From Planctomycetota bacterium (GTDB taxonomy: Bacteria > Planctomycetota > Brocadiia > SM23-32 > JAKLEA01), in contig JAKLEA010000020.1 in the NCBI GenBank assembly GCA_022711755.1, positions 47,734-111,733 on the forward strand: a DNA stretch of 64,000 bases. Direction: 5' to 3'. Position 1 is the stretch's first letter. Each line of letters starts with the position of its first letter. The translations under genes were made by a program, and so were the position numbers. The notes below the pieces were generated by a model that was not told the DNA's origin, made no database searches, and saw only the letters and a list, made by a program, of their open reading frames with translations. Positions 34,854 through 43,873 of this stretch are shown in pieces.

Positions 34854-35714
34854 TCATCTCCCGGCGGCCGCTCGCGCGTCCTTCAGAATGGCGTCAAGGC
34901 GTCGCCCGTATTCCAGGTATGCCCTGTATCCCGCCTCCGGATCGTCCGCGTCCTTGGACTCGTGGATTATCGCCTTCAAGTGAGGCTCAATCGAGAAACC
35001 GCCGTCATAACCGCTTTTGGCCAGGTCCGTAAGAATCTGCCGCACCTTCCCGTCGCCCTCGCCGCAATAACGATAACGTACCTTTCCGTCCGGGGTCTTC
35101 ACGGCGTCCTTTATGTGGATGTAGATTGTGTGTTCCTTCGTCTTGCTGTAGAAGTCCCATCCGTCCTGGTCGTGGGAGATCACGTTGCCTGTGTCGTAGA
35201 GCAGCTTGAGCGCTGGGGAGTTGACCTCCTCCAGCAGGCGCAGGCTGTTCTCCGGGCTTTCCCCGCCCCAGCCGTCACAGTTTTCGTGAACAAGGACGAC
35301 GCCGCCGTCCTCGGCGATCCGCGCAAGGAGCTTCAACCGGCGCACGGCCGCCTTGCGCCACTCGTCGTCCGTCAGCGGATTCTCCTTGTTATTGGGATAG
35401 CTCATCGTCCTGATCAGTTTGCATCCGAAGCGGTGCATCCGGGGTATGGCGGTCAGGATTTCTTCAACGTCAACCTCGAACGGCGTCGTAATCGGCTTGC
35501 TCCAGTTGCACAGCGCGCTGGCGAAGCACGAGACCTTCAACCCGGACTCCGATACCTTCCGGTAGACGTCCTCGAAGGCTTCGTCGGACATGAGGGTCAG
35601 ACCGACGCCGTCAACCGTCCGAATCTCAATGTGGCTCCAGCCCAGCTCCTTGTGGGCGCGTATCTGAGTTGCGATGTCCTTGCCTGCTTCGTCGCTTATG
35701 CCTGATGAGAACAT
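34854..35714 (-). CDS. Sugar phosphate isomerase/epimerase-like TIM barrel
   Basis: 286 residues of the AP-endonuclease-2/xylose-isomerase-like fold. Likely metal ligands: Glu in VLVHENCDGW, Asp in LLYDTGNV, His in IHIKDAV and Glu in FSIEPH. Family members interconvert keto sugars, inositol intermediates or their phosphates; the substrate here is unknown. The start at 35714 has AGGAG 9 nt upstream; the longer reading to 35897 adds 61 unrelated residues. It precedes the MFS gene. Confidence 0.88.
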   Translation of the reverse strand: MFSSGISDEAGKDIATQIRAHKELGWSHIEIRTVDGVGLTLMSDEAFEDVYRKVSESGLKVSCFASALCNWSKPITTPFEVDVEEILTAIPRMHRFGCKLIRTMSYPNNKENPLTDDEWRKAAVRRLKLLARIAEDGGVVLVHENCDGWGGESPENSLRLLEEVNSPALKLLYDTGNVISHDQDGWDFYSKTKEHTIYIHIKDAVKTPDGKVRYRYCGEGDGKVRQILTDLAKSGYDGGFSIEPHLKAIIHESKDADDPEAGYRAYLEYGRRLDAILKDARAAAGR

Positions 35715-35878
35715 TTTCTCGCTCCTGATCTGGCGGTGTCTTGTTGCTGTTGTGTTTTCTGAAACGACATTAGAAGGATACCCGACGGGCGGTCGGATGT
35801 GGACATGTTTTTCCATTCTCCTCGCTGAACGGGCGACGGCCCTCGGATGCGAATCGGACGCGCAGTTTGTCAAATAGC

Positions 35879-35906
35879 TTGATTTGCCGTGGAGCAATGC
35901 AATAAT
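35879..35906 (+). promoter_or_regulatory. Candidate promoter for the PSP1-metG transcript
   Basis: TTGATT, 16-nt spacer, AATAAT in the gap between divergent genes. It would start transcription near 35913, about 95 nt before the PSP1 ATG. Moderate match only. Confidence 0.4.
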
Positions 35907-36008
35907 GACTTATAGGAAATTGCGCGCAGGAACCCGGCGAGAATTGCGGGTATGGGCTTCTTTCACGCGCGTCACCACTTCTGGAAACGCTTCCGGGAAG
36001 CAACCTTG

Positions 36009-37178
36009 ATGACCGAACAGCAGGAATATCTTGTCACAGTCCGGTTCGGAGCGATGGGGCAGACCAGCAGGCTGCCCGGCCCAATCCCCGATCTCATCCG
36101 CGGCGAGGAGGTAATCGCCAGGACCGAGCGAGGAGTGGAGTTCGCATCCGTCCTGACGAAGCCGGAACCGTGCGAGGCCGCCGTTGATCCCGCCCCGGAT
36201 CGTTGTTGCGTGTTGCGTCGCGCCACAGACTCCGACCGCAAAAAACTCCGGCAGATTGACGAAGAGAAACTCCCGGAGGAGATGACCTACTGCGAGCAGA
36301 TGATCAAGCAGCACGATCTGCCTATGCGCCTTGTGACCGCCGAGCACATCTTCGGCGGGAACAGGATCATTTACTACTTTCTTGCCGACGGACGGGTGGA
36401 CTTCCGCAACCTTGTAAAGGACCTTGCCCGGCAGTATCAGACCCGCATCGAACTGCGACAGATCGGCGTCAGGGATGAGGCGCGATTGATGGCGGATTAC
36501 GAACACTGCGGCAGGGAGTTGTGCTGCCGCACGTTCCTGGACAACCTCGACCCTGTCACCATGCGAATGGCCAAGAACCAGAAGGCCACGCTCGACCCGT
36601 CAAAGATCAGCGGACGATGCGGACGGCTCATGTGCTGCCTGCGCTACGAGAACGAAGTCTACGAGGAATTGCGCCGGAGCCTCCCGCAAAGGGGCGCCAC
36701 CGTGGAAACCCCGCGGGGGCGCGGCGTCGTCAAGGACCGCGAAATCCTGGCTCAGAAGGTCTGGGTTGAAGTTGCAGGACACGGAATGATGCTCCTGCAT
36801 GTTGACGAACTGTCCGCCGAGCCCGTAAAGAGGCCGCCGCCGCGAAGAGATCAGCGCAGAGAACCGGAGCCAAGACGAGAGCGGGAAGAAAGAAGACCGC
36901 GGCGGGCAGAACCGGGCGATGATCTTGCAGAAGGGCCGGCGACGGGACCAGCGGAGGCGCCGGAAGCAGGACCGGCGGAAGCCCCCGCAGAAGTTCCGGG
37001 CGAGGAAATGCCGGCGGCGGAAGACGCGCCGGCTCCGGAAGCCATCTCTCCCCCCGACGAAGCGAAGCAACCCCCCGCCCCGGACGGAAGGCCCAGGGAC
37101 CGCAGAAAACGCCGCAGACGCAAACACAAAAACAGAGGACCGGCTCCGGATAATGCCGCGCGCCCGGAAGTCCCATAG
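36009..37178 (+). CDS. PSP1-domain (RicT/YaaT-like) protein with long disordered tail
   Basis: 389 residues. Residues 1-270 form the PSP1 domain with the diagnostic cysteines CGRELCCRTF and SGRCGRLMCCLRYE, which in Bacillus RicT help hold Fe-S clusters in the Ric complex. The last ~125 residues are Arg/Glu/Pro/Ala-rich and low in complexity, ending in a strongly basic stretch; this tail is unusual and may bind RNA (inference). The start at 36009 is set by the domain N-terminus. metG follows 9 nt later, the order also seen in Firmicutes. Confidence 0.9.
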   Translation: MTEQQEYLVTVRFGAMGQTSRLPGPIPDLIRGEEVIARTERGVEFASVLTKPEPCEAAVDPAPDRCCVLRRATDSDRKKLRQIDEEKLPEEMTYCEQMIKQHDLPMRLVTAEHIFGGNRIIYYFLADGRVDFRNLVKDLARQYQTRIELRQIGVRDEARLMADYEHCGRELCCRTFLDNLDPVTMRMAKNQKATLDPSKISGRCGRLMCCLRYENEVYEELRRSLPQRGATVETPRGRGVVKDREILAQKVWVEVAGHGMMLLHVDELSAEPVKRPPPRRDQRREPEPRREREERRPRRAEPGDDLAEGPATGPAEAPEAGPAEAPAEVPGEEMPAAEDAPAPEAISPPDEAKQPPAPDGRPRDRRKRRRRKHKNRGPAPDNAARPEVP

Positions 37179-37187
37179 AGGAATACG

Positions 37188-38714
37188 ATGCCAGCCAAGT
37201 TCTACCTGACAACGCCTATCTACTACGTGAATGACGTGCCGCACCTCGGACACGCCTACACGACAATTGCCGCGGACGTCCTTGCAAGATACAGACGGCT
37301 CAAGGGCAATGACGTCCGCTTCCTGACCGGCGTTGACGAGCACGGCCAGAAGGTCGAGAAGATCGCCAACGCGAAGGGCATGACCCCGCAGGCCTACACC
37401 GATGAGATCGTCCAGCGCTGGACCCACGCGTGGACCGTCCTTGAAATCAGCAACGACGACTTCATCCGCACGACCGAGAAGCGCCATGAGACGCAGGTTC
37501 AAGCGATCTTCCAGCGCCTTCTGGACAACGGGGACGTCTACGACGGCGAATACTCCGGATGGTACTGCATCCCGTGCGAGACGTTCTGGCTGGAAACCCA
37601 GCTTGAGAACAAATGCTGCCCTGACTGCAAGCGCCCGGTTGAGACAGTGAAGGAGCGCAACTATTTCTTCCGCCTGTCCCGGTTCTCGGACATGCTCACG
37701 GCCCTGCTTGGCGGCGGGAAGTTTCTGCAACCGGAGCGCAGCATGAACGAGATGCTGCGCGTCATCGAGTCGGGCCTGGCGGATCAGAGCATTTCCCGCC
37801 AGACGGTGGCATGGGGGATACAGACGCCGCCGGACCCGAATCAGACGATCTATGTCTGGTTCGACGCGCTGTGCAACTACGTCACCGCGCTTGGAATGTG
37901 CGCGCTGGACAAATCGCTCTTTGAACGCTACTGGCCGGCGGACGTCCACCTCGTCGGCAAGGAGATCACGCGTTTTCACACGCTTTTATGGCCCGCGATG
38001 CTCAACAGCCTCGGCGTCGAAATACCGGGACGCGTTTTCGCGCACGGCTGGATGACCATCAACGGACAGAAGATGAGCAAGAGCCTCGGCAACGCGATAG
38101 ACCCCCTGCATCTGGCAGCGACCTACGGCGCCGACCCGCTGCGCTTCTACATGATGCGCGAGGCCACGTTCGGACAGGACTGGGACTTCAGCCACAAGTC
38201 GCTTGTCAGCCGCCTGAACAACGAGCTTGGCAACGACTTCGGCAATCTGCTACTGCGGACCTCGACGATGCTGGACAAGTATCGCGGAGGCGTCCTGCCG
38301 GAGCCTCCCCCGGCGGATTCCAGCGCGCTGTTCCGCGACGCCGCGCGGAAGGCGCTTGATGACATTGAAACGCAGATGGATCAGTTCCAGTTCAGCCGCG
38401 CTCTTGAGGCGATATGGGGCCTCATCACCCTCGCCAATCGCCATATTGACGACACCAAACCCTGGACAATCGCCAAGGACAAGTCGCGCGCCTCTGAGCT
38501 TGATGCGGTGCTCTATAATCTCGCTGAAACAAACAGGCTCGCGACGCTGCTGCTGAGTCCATTCATCCCCACTGCCGCCAAGTCGGCGCTGGGCCGCTTC
38601 GGGCTGGAGGAGGTGCATCCCGCAAAGACCGCTCTCGAATGGGGCGCAATGCCCGGCGGAACCCGGATCGAAAAAGGCGTCCCGCTCTTCCCAAGAGTGG
38701 AAGAAAAAGAATAG
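37188..38714 (+). CDS. metG: Methionyl-tRNA synthetase, short form
   Basis: 508 residues. Class I signatures: HLGH at 19-22 and KMSKS at 295-299. The zinc knuckle CIPC...CCPDC lies in the connective domain, followed by the anticodon-binding helical domain. It charges tRNA-Met. It stops where longer enzymes add the C-terminal tRNA-binding/dimerisation domain, so it is probably monomeric. AGAGGAA upstream of the ATG. Confidence 0.97.
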   Translation: MPAKFYLTTPIYYVNDVPHLGHAYTTIAADVLARYRRLKGNDVRFLTGVDEHGQKVEKIANAKGMTPQAYTDEIVQRWTHAWTVLEISNDDFIRTTEKRHETQVQAIFQRLLDNGDVYDGEYSGWYCIPCETFWLETQLENKCCPDCKRPVETVKERNYFFRLSRFSDMLTALLGGGKFLQPERSMNEMLRVIESGLADQSISRQTVAWGIQTPPDPNQTIYVWFDALCNYVTALGMCALDKSLFERYWPADVHLVGKEITRFHTLLWPAMLNSLGVEIPGRVFAHGWMTINGQKMSKSLGNAIDPLHLAATYGADPLRFYMMREATFGQDWDFSHKSLVSRLNNELGNDFGNLLLRTSTMLDKYRGGVLPEPPPADSSALFRDAARKALDDIETQMDQFQFSRALEAIWGLITLANRHIDDTKPWTIAKDKSRASELDAVLYNLAETNRLATLLLSPFIPTAAKSALGRFGLEEVHPAKTALEWGAMPGGTRIEKGVPLFPRVEEKE

Positions 38715-38734
38715 GGCGAACCTGCGCTCCCGTA

Positions 38735-41734
38735 TTACCGGGCGACGATATATGCCAGGATTCCCTGTTTATCCGGCTGCAAGGTCAGGAGCGTTGTCGC
38801 TCCATCCAAACGCAGCGTCGCCCGGACGGCTTCGCCCCTGCCGTTGCCCTTCGGATCGGGGACGATAAACGCATCATGAGGAACATGGAACGGCAGGCTG
38901 ACGGTCAGGTCCTTGCCGTTCGGGACAGCGCGGGATGCGACAATCGCCCATGCTTTCTTTACGTCCGGGGCCAGTTGCCCATCCGGAATCGGAGCAAAGG
39001 TCAGATTCACCGGATCGTCGGCAAAGCGGAATTCGCCTCCATTGAGCGTTATGCCTTGCGTGTTGACGCCGCTGAATGCGATCAGATTGCCGTCTGCAAA
39101 ATTGAAAGTCAGAACGCGGTCGCCTTCGTAACTGACACGATATGGTCCGAGTTGAGAACCTTTCAACTGCAATCGCACCGGCGGCAGGAGCGGGTCTTCG
39201 TATTTTTCGCCCTCCTTGCGGAAGAAGCCGCCTGTCCACTTCTCGATAACGCGGTAGTAGTGATGGGTTACGCCCACCGAACCATTGGGGAATTCAGCCG
39301 CCATGAGATCGCCTGTATTTGAGGCATGCTCCGCCCAGCCGACAGCGTCAGGCGTGTAGACGCCCAGAGCGCGGAGCAGGTGGAAAAGCGTCCGCGGCGC
39401 GTCCGAAAGCGATCCGGACTGGTCATCGCGCGGCCTTGCGCCGAGGCAGACCGCCTTCCCGCCCGACGCCGTTTTCTTCATCGTCCCGACGATATCCGCT
39501 CCGCATAACGCGACGGATTGAGTGTCCTTTGCCGGCTTCAGGGGATAGATTAAATCCGGCAGTAGATGCGATAGAAGGCGATATGCCGGAACGCTTTCCA
39601 GCGTCCCGCAGAAGCGGATTTCGCATCCGGAAACATCCTTGCCGGCATGAGGAGACATGATTTCATCCACGCCAAATACATCCATCCAGGCTCTAAGGGC
39701 AGCCTGCCCGTTTTCCTGGAAGATTGCCGGGGCCGGCCCCGTCCAGAGGACCGTCCCGCCCTTGTCCAGAATCGCGCGGATCAGCTCAAGCGTTCTGGTC
39801 TGGATCATCGGCTCGAACATGACGACCAGCGCGGAATACTCGCGATCCTTTACGCGGAAACGCCCGTCCGGAAGAACCTCGGCCATCTCGGCGAACTTCT
39901 CCTCCGTCAGGTAGTCGCTGTAGCCGTACTGCACATTCCAGCTTCCGTAGCGTTCCTCGACGTAGTTCAGGTCGAGCGGGTAGAGGCTCAGGACGGGGGA
40001 CTTGCGGTGACGCCAATCCTGGACGTATCCGCACTGCCATGAATGCCCGGCTATGCCCATCGCGGCGGCTACGTCGTGAACGCGCTGTGAAACCTCCGCC
40101 GGCGCTCCCCAGTGTCCCCAGTAGGAATACGGGACTTCATTGAAATTCCCGAAGCTGCAAGCCAGCGCCGCGCCGAAGTAATTGCGGTCAATGTAGCCGC
40201 CCTCGGGGTGATCGTTGCCCATGCCGGTCAGGAAGTCGCCCCAGCGGAAGTAGTCGTAGCACGCGCTGATATTCTCCCTGATTGACGATGACCAGTGATA
40301 TGCGGGGGTGAAATCGTATCGGCTGACGGGATCGTCCTTCTTCGCCCAGGGGGCGCGCGCCTGGTCGCAGGTCGGCGCCTCCTGCCAGGTCGCGTGCGCG
40401 CGCGTCCAGATGATCTCCCGTCCGTAGAGCTTCTCCCCGTATTTCTTCGCCTGGATGAACAGGTCAACAACGTGGTCGGTAAGCATCCGGTGATAGTCGC
40501 GGCGGAACTTCCACGTGTTGTAGATGTCTCGCTCCGTCGGTCCGAAGACATGCTGCGCCATTTCAGGCTCGGATTCATGCGCCGTTCTGGTGGTTCCCGG
40601 CGGGATGGGGGCCATTATCTTCGGCCCGGAACCTTCTGAAGCCTTGTTTTCTTTCGCGCCGTCAACGTCTTCCGCCATGTCCGGCAGGAAGTCGTGCTGC
40701 GCGAAGGAGAAATAGATCAGGTATTTTTCAAAATCCCGGTATTGCTCTCCGAATCTGCGGCAGAACTCGTCAACAAGGCCGGGGGTGATGTGTCGCGTGT
40801 CAATCTCGGTGATGCCGAAGTGCGTACTCAGGTCCCAGTCGAACTGGATGTGCATCTCGTCGGAATAGAAGCTGTCGTAGGAGATGCCCGCCGCCTTGTG
40901 CGCGTCCAGAACGCCGGTCAGGAACGGCAGCGCGTCGGGATGGAAGTAATCCATTTCCTCAACGTCGTAGATGACCACTGCCATGACGCGATTGCGGCCC
41001 TTGGCGTCGCACTTGCCGCTCACAACGCCGCCGGCGTATCCGTAACCCGCGCCGGACATCTTCGCCGAGGATTCGTCAATCGTAAGCGAGGCTGAAGCGG
41101 AAACGTCCAGGATCGTCTCGGGCGGAACGCAGTAATAATGTGTGCCGCCGATGCGCGTTTCGTTGAAGGCAAACGCCCGGATGGTCTTGGGATAGAGCAT
41201 GACGGGGCCTTTGTTGTGGAACCACTGCTTCTGAATCCGAAGCGGGACGCGATACGAGCCGTCCTGTCCGATCTCGCCCTCCTCGAATTGCGCGCTGCGG
41301 CCTCCCCGCCCCTTCTCGCGATAGTAGGCCGGGCCGAGGTCCAGCGGCGAGAGGACGCTTGCCCCGAAGCCGACGCCGCGCCTGCGGGCGACGTCGTGAA
41401 GGGCCTTGAATGCGCGTATGCACTGCGGGCTGGTGGGGAAATAGTTTCTGACCTTGCCGCCGAAGAAGAAGTCGTAGGCCACGTTGATGAGCGCGTAATC
41501 GTAGCCCTCGAACTGCTCCGCCTGCTTCTCCATGCTTGATCCGAAGGCCTTGACGGTCATGGCCGGATCCTTTTCCAGGCGTTCCATCTCCTCGTCGCTC
41601 GTGATGATGATCGCGCCGTGCGGGCGCATCATCTTCTGCGCGTTGGTCATCTTGACTACTTCCATGGCGGTACCTTTCTCGGCCTCGCCGGCCAGCAGAC
41701 TCGGCAAAATCAGGAGCAGAGCGCTGATGCTCAT
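38735..41734 (-). CDS. Large secreted glycosidase-like protein, function unassigned
   Basis: 999 residues with an N-terminal signal peptide (about 1-16, LLLILPSLLAG) and GGAGA upstream of the ATG. The middle has a TIM-barrel-like feel: ISYDSFYSDEMHIQFD (possible acid residues), REIIWTRAHATWQEA and a YSYWGHWGAP stretch. A later segment, YSALVVMFEPMIQTRTLELIRAILDKGGTVLWTG in character, resembles the amidotransferase-like trimerisation domain of beta-galactosidases. The C-terminal ~200 residues are beta-rich. These features suggest a glycoside hydrolase acting outside the cytoplasm, but I recognise no named family. It converges with metG and stands alone. Confidence 0.7.
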   Translation of the reverse strand: MSISALLLILPSLLAGEAEKGTAMEVVKMTNAQKMMRPHGAIIITSDEEMERLEKDPAMTVKAFGSSMEKQAEQFEGYDYALINVAYDFFFGGKVRNYFPTSPQCIRAFKALHDVARRRGVGFGASVLSPLDLGPAYYREKGRGGRSAQFEEGEIGQDGSYRVPLRIQKQWFHNKGPVMLYPKTIRAFAFNETRIGGTHYYCVPPETILDVSASASLTIDESSAKMSGAGYGYAGGVVSGKCDAKGRNRVMAVVIYDVEEMDYFHPDALPFLTGVLDAHKAAGISYDSFYSDEMHIQFDWDLSTHFGITEIDTRHITPGLVDEFCRRFGEQYRDFEKYLIYFSFAQHDFLPDMAEDVDGAKENKASEGSGPKIMAPIPPGTTRTAHESEPEMAQHVFGPTERDIYNTWKFRRDYHRMLTDHVVDLFIQAKKYGEKLYGREIIWTRAHATWQEAPTCDQARAPWAKKDDPVSRYDFTPAYHWSSSIRENISACYDYFRWGDFLTGMGNDHPEGGYIDRNYFGAALACSFGNFNEVPYSYWGHWGAPAEVSQRVHDVAAAMGIAGHSWQCGYVQDWRHRKSPVLSLYPLDLNYVEERYGSWNVQYGYSDYLTEEKFAEMAEVLPDGRFRVKDREYSALVVMFEPMIQTRTLELIRAILDKGGTVLWTGPAPAIFQENGQAALRAWMDVFGVDEIMSPHAGKDVSGCEIRFCGTLESVPAYRLLSHLLPDLIYPLKPAKDTQSVALCGADIVGTMKKTASGGKAVCLGARPRDDQSGSLSDAPRTLFHLLRALGVYTPDAVGWAEHASNTGDLMAAEFPNGSVGVTHHYYRVIEKWTGGFFRKEGEKYEDPLLPPVRLQLKGSQLGPYRVSYEGDRVLTFNFADGNLIAFSGVNTQGITLNGGEFRFADDPVNLTFAPIPDGQLAPDVKKAWAIVASRAVPNGKDLTVSLPFHVPHDAFIVPDPKGNGRGEAVRATLRLDGATTLLTLQPDKQGILAYIVAR

Positions 41735-41894
41735 GGCTTCGGTCTCCGTGAGTCGGAATTACATTTCGGAATCGCTCCGACGCATGGAGCATATCATCAC
41801 CCAGTCGGCAAATAAATGGCAACCCAAAACCCATTATGCGCTGGAAGTTGCGGAGCGCAATGACACCATCTGCCGAATCCCAACCTAAATATGA

Positions 41895-41921
41895 TTGACT
41901 GCCTGTTGCAGCTTGTATAAG
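41895..41921 (+). promoter_or_regulatory. Weak promoter candidate for the first PEP-CTERM gene
   Basis: TTGACT, 15-nt spacer (short), TATAAG, some 70 nt upstream of the ATG at 41991. The spacing is below optimal, so this is tentative. Confidence 0.35.
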
Positions 41922-41990
41922 ATTCCGCCTCAGTGATCGGGTTAGTAGACAATAAGTGATAATGTGATTCATCAAACCGGAGGCATAAAG

Positions 41991-42638
41991 ATGAAAAGAC
42001 TGGCGGTTGCGGTTCTGTGTGTTGCGATCGTCATTGCGTTTGCTGGCAACGCCTCAGCGGCTGTGGCAATCATCATTCCGGACAGTACGCTGGATGACGG
42101 CACTGCCGAGAACGATCTGATGAACGGCAACAATGATTTCACCAACATTGCGACGTCCGACATGCTTGTCCGGCTGCAAACCATCTTCGATTTTGAGCAG
42201 CGTCCGCTCATGGAGTTTCCGCTCAGCGCCATCCCGGCAGGTTCGACGATCAACTCCGTTGGTCTTCTTCTCTACGGTCAATCCGCAACGGCGCTCCTTT
42301 GTCAACTCTACGGTTATGCCGGGGACGGCGTGCTGACGCTCGGCGATGAGCAGGCCAGCGATCTTCTAGCCAGCTTCAGCCCGATGACGGGTCCAAATCC
42401 GCCAATCACTGTCCCGCCTTCTTTCATCCAGGGCCTGATCAATAACGGCGATCCCTACGCCGGATTCGTGATTCGCGCGATCATGCCGGACCCGGTGAAC
42501 TTCTGGTTCTCGGAGACTTCGGACGGTTTCTCTCCCACGCTGGTTGTTGACTACACGCCGGTTCCGGAGCCGGGTTCAATCGCTTTGATCGGACTGGGCG
42601 CAGTCGGCCTTGCCGTCTACCGCAGGAAACGCGGATAA
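41991..42638 (+). CDS. PEP-CTERM surface protein with DNRLRE-like domain
   Basis: 215 residues. Signal peptide at 1-24 (ending GNASA). The body contains RPLMEFPLSAIPAGSTINSV, resembling beta-sandwich DNRLRE/CBM-type domains. The end is a classic PEP-CTERM sorting signal: VPEPGS, hydrophobic helix IALIGLGAVGLAVY, then RRKRG. Such proteins are processed at the membrane by exosortase and delivered to the surface or matrix. No exosortase gene is present here. Strong GGAGG upstream of the ATG and an excellent terminator after the stop: a single-gene unit. Confidence 0.92.
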   Translation: MKRLAVAVLCVAIVIAFAGNASAAVAIIIPDSTLDDGTAENDLMNGNNDFTNIATSDMLVRLQTIFDFEQRPLMEFPLSAIPAGSTINSVGLLLYGQSATALLCQLYGYAGDGVLTLGDEQASDLLASFSPMTGPNPPITVPPSFIQGLINNGDPYAGFVIRAIMPDPVNFWFSETSDGFSPTLVVDYTPVPEPGSIALIGLGAVGLAVYRRKRG

Positions 42639-42668
42639 CAAATCAAGCCGGACAATCAGACTACTCAC

Positions 42669-42700
42669 ACAAGGGCGGGTTCATCCCCGCCCTTGTTTTA
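42669..42700 (+). terminator. Intrinsic terminator after the first PEP-CTERM gene
   Basis: Stem ACAAGGGCGGG / CCCGCCCTTGT (11 bp), loop TTCATC, followed by TTTTA. Symmetric enough to serve weakly in the other direction. Confidence 0.9.
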
Positions 42701-42863
42701 TTTCGTCAAGATGAGCTTCACCATAAAGCAAATTGGATAGAAGCATTACGGATGGGAAACCGCCTCGCATGGGGAAGCGATTCGTGAATGGACATAACAT
42801 CCCATATTAGCACGGACGATGCCGTCACACGGACTGCACTGCCCCGCGTATTGCCGACAATTC

Positions 42864-43457
42864 TTATTTCCGATGGCGATGGAGAATCAGGCTGGCCAGT
42901 CCGATCCCCACCAGAGCGAGGGTTCCCGGCTCCGGAACCGGGCCGGGACCATGCATTGGACCAAAGTTGTTGGATCCCATTGTAATGCCTACGGGCGTGG
43001 CCCATGTTGAATTCAACACTAGGGCTGTGAAAGCGCCGGCATCCATATCCGCCGGCGCCTCGGGGCTGAAAAAGCCGAAATTATAAGTGCCGGGGAAAAC
43101 CACGCCGTTCCACTGGACGGCGTCGAGTGTCACATGGTCGGGTCCACCCAAGGGATTGATGCCGCCGATGGGGGTGAAAACGGAACAGCCATTGTATCCG
43201 AAACCGGTTAACCCGCCGGTCAATACCGAATTGGTCGTTATATTGGATATGTTTGTTGAGTCGGACGGAATCGTGAACTGAGTAAGAACGACATCAACAG
43301 GTTCGACCAGCACCAAGTATTCGTAGTTGCAGGTTCCCGCATATATTGCGCCGGGTTGCGGACCGTCAATAGGATTGTTCACCTCCATTATTATCAGGGC
43401 ATCAGCGGCGCCGGCCATTGCGATGGTCAGAATAAGCATGAATGCGAGTCTTCGCAT
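42864..43457 (-). CDS. PEP-CTERM surface protein
   Basis: 197 residues. Signal peptide at 1-20 (MAGAADA), a beta-rich body with many Asn/Gly/Thr residues and no recognised domain, then the sorting signal VPEPGT, hydrophobic LALVGIGLASLIL and the basic HRHRK end. GAGGGAG lies upstream of the ATG. It converges on the other PEP-CTERM gene but the bodies are not similar, so this is not a recent duplication. Its sorting requires an exosortase encoded elsewhere. Confidence 0.9.
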   Translation of the reverse strand: MRRLAFMLILTIAMAGAADALIIMEVNNPIDGPQPGAIYAGTCNYEYLVLVEPVDVVLTQFTIPSDSTNISNITTNSVLTGGLTGFGYNGCSVFTPIGGINPLGGPDHVTLDAVQWNGVVFPGTYNFGFFSPEAPADMDAGAFTALVLNSTWATPVGITMGSNNFGPMHGPGPVPEPGTLALVGIGLASLILHRHRK

Positions 43458-43519
43458 CGTTGATCTCCCTCAGACTTCAACAATGAATGGAATCCAAACA
43501 AAATTGCCGTTAGGACAAC

Positions 43520-43548
43520 AGGGTACCTGAATCGCTGTTTTCTGTCAA
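43520..43548 (-). promoter_or_regulatory. Promoter candidate for the second PEP-CTERM gene
   Basis: On the minus strand: perfect TTGACA, 17-nt spacer, TACCCT. Transcription near 43513 would give a ~56-nt leader before the ATG at 43457. Confidence 0.5.
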
Positions 43549-43632
43549 ATGACAATCTCCTTTGCAATGATTGCGACGGCGGCATGCTGAAAAAATAACA
43601 TGGTCAGGATGGTGGCCTTCGCGAAAATCAGA

Positions 43633-43660
43633 TTGACAAAACCCGGCGTGTGGCTACCAT
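43633..43660 (+). promoter_or_regulatory. Promoter of tRNA-Arg
   Basis: TTGACA, 16-nt spacer, TACCAT; the start of transcription is expected near 43667, about 19 nt before the mature tRNA 5' end. Confidence 0.65.
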
Positions 43661-43685
43661 TGTTCATAGACACTAACTGGCTTTC

Positions 43686-43762
43686 GCCCCCATAGCTCAG
43701 TTGAACAGAGCGTCTGCCTCCGGAGCAGAAGGCCGCAGGTTTAAGTCCTGCTGGGGGTGCCA
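43686..43762 (+). tRNA. tRNA-Arg (anticodon CCG), CCA encoded
   Basis: Acceptor GCCCCCA/TGGGGGT (terminal G-U pair), D-arm GCTC/GAGC, anticodon stem TCTGC/GCAGA with loop CTCCGGA giving anticodon CCG (reads CGG), T-arm GCAGG-TTTAAGT-CCTGC, discriminator G, CCA at 43760-43762. Has its own promoter and is followed by two tandem terminator hairpins. Confidence 0.95.
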
Positions 43763-43771
43763 TATTCCCGA

Positions 43772-43809
43772 AACGCCGCCCATGTTTCGCATGGGCGGCG
43801 TTCGGTTTT
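43772..43809 (+). terminator. First hairpin terminator after tRNA-Arg
   Basis: 13-bp stem AACGCCGCCCATG / CATGGGCGGCGTT with loop TTTCG, followed by CGGTTTT. Begins 9 nt after the tRNA CCA. Confidence 0.85.
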
Positions 43810-43823
43810 GTTGCGTCCTTCTG

Positions 43824-43863
43824 CCCGCGGAGAGTCTACGTACGCTCCGCGGGTTTTCTTTTT
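43824..43863 (+). terminator. Second hairpin terminator, ahead of the PP-loop gene
   Basis: 9-bp stem CCCGCGGAG / CTCCGCGGG with a 12-nt loop, followed by TTTTCTTTTT. It ends right against the GGGAG ribosome-binding site of the gene at 43874, so it could also act as an attenuator. Confidence 0.75.
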
Positions 43864-43873
43864 GGGAGATTAT

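Noticed and set aside
36600..37979. 459-codon minus-strand frame opposite PSP1 and metG
   Set aside because: Antisense shadow of two recognisable genes; no ribosome-binding site or motif.
41895..41921. Strong promoter call for the first PEP-CTERM gene
   Set aside because: Good hexamers but a 15-nt spacer; kept only as a weak candidate.
43757..43873. N-terminal extension of the PP-loop protein
   Set aside because: It would start inside tRNA-Arg and run through two terminators; the ATG at 43874 has a proper ribosome-binding site.
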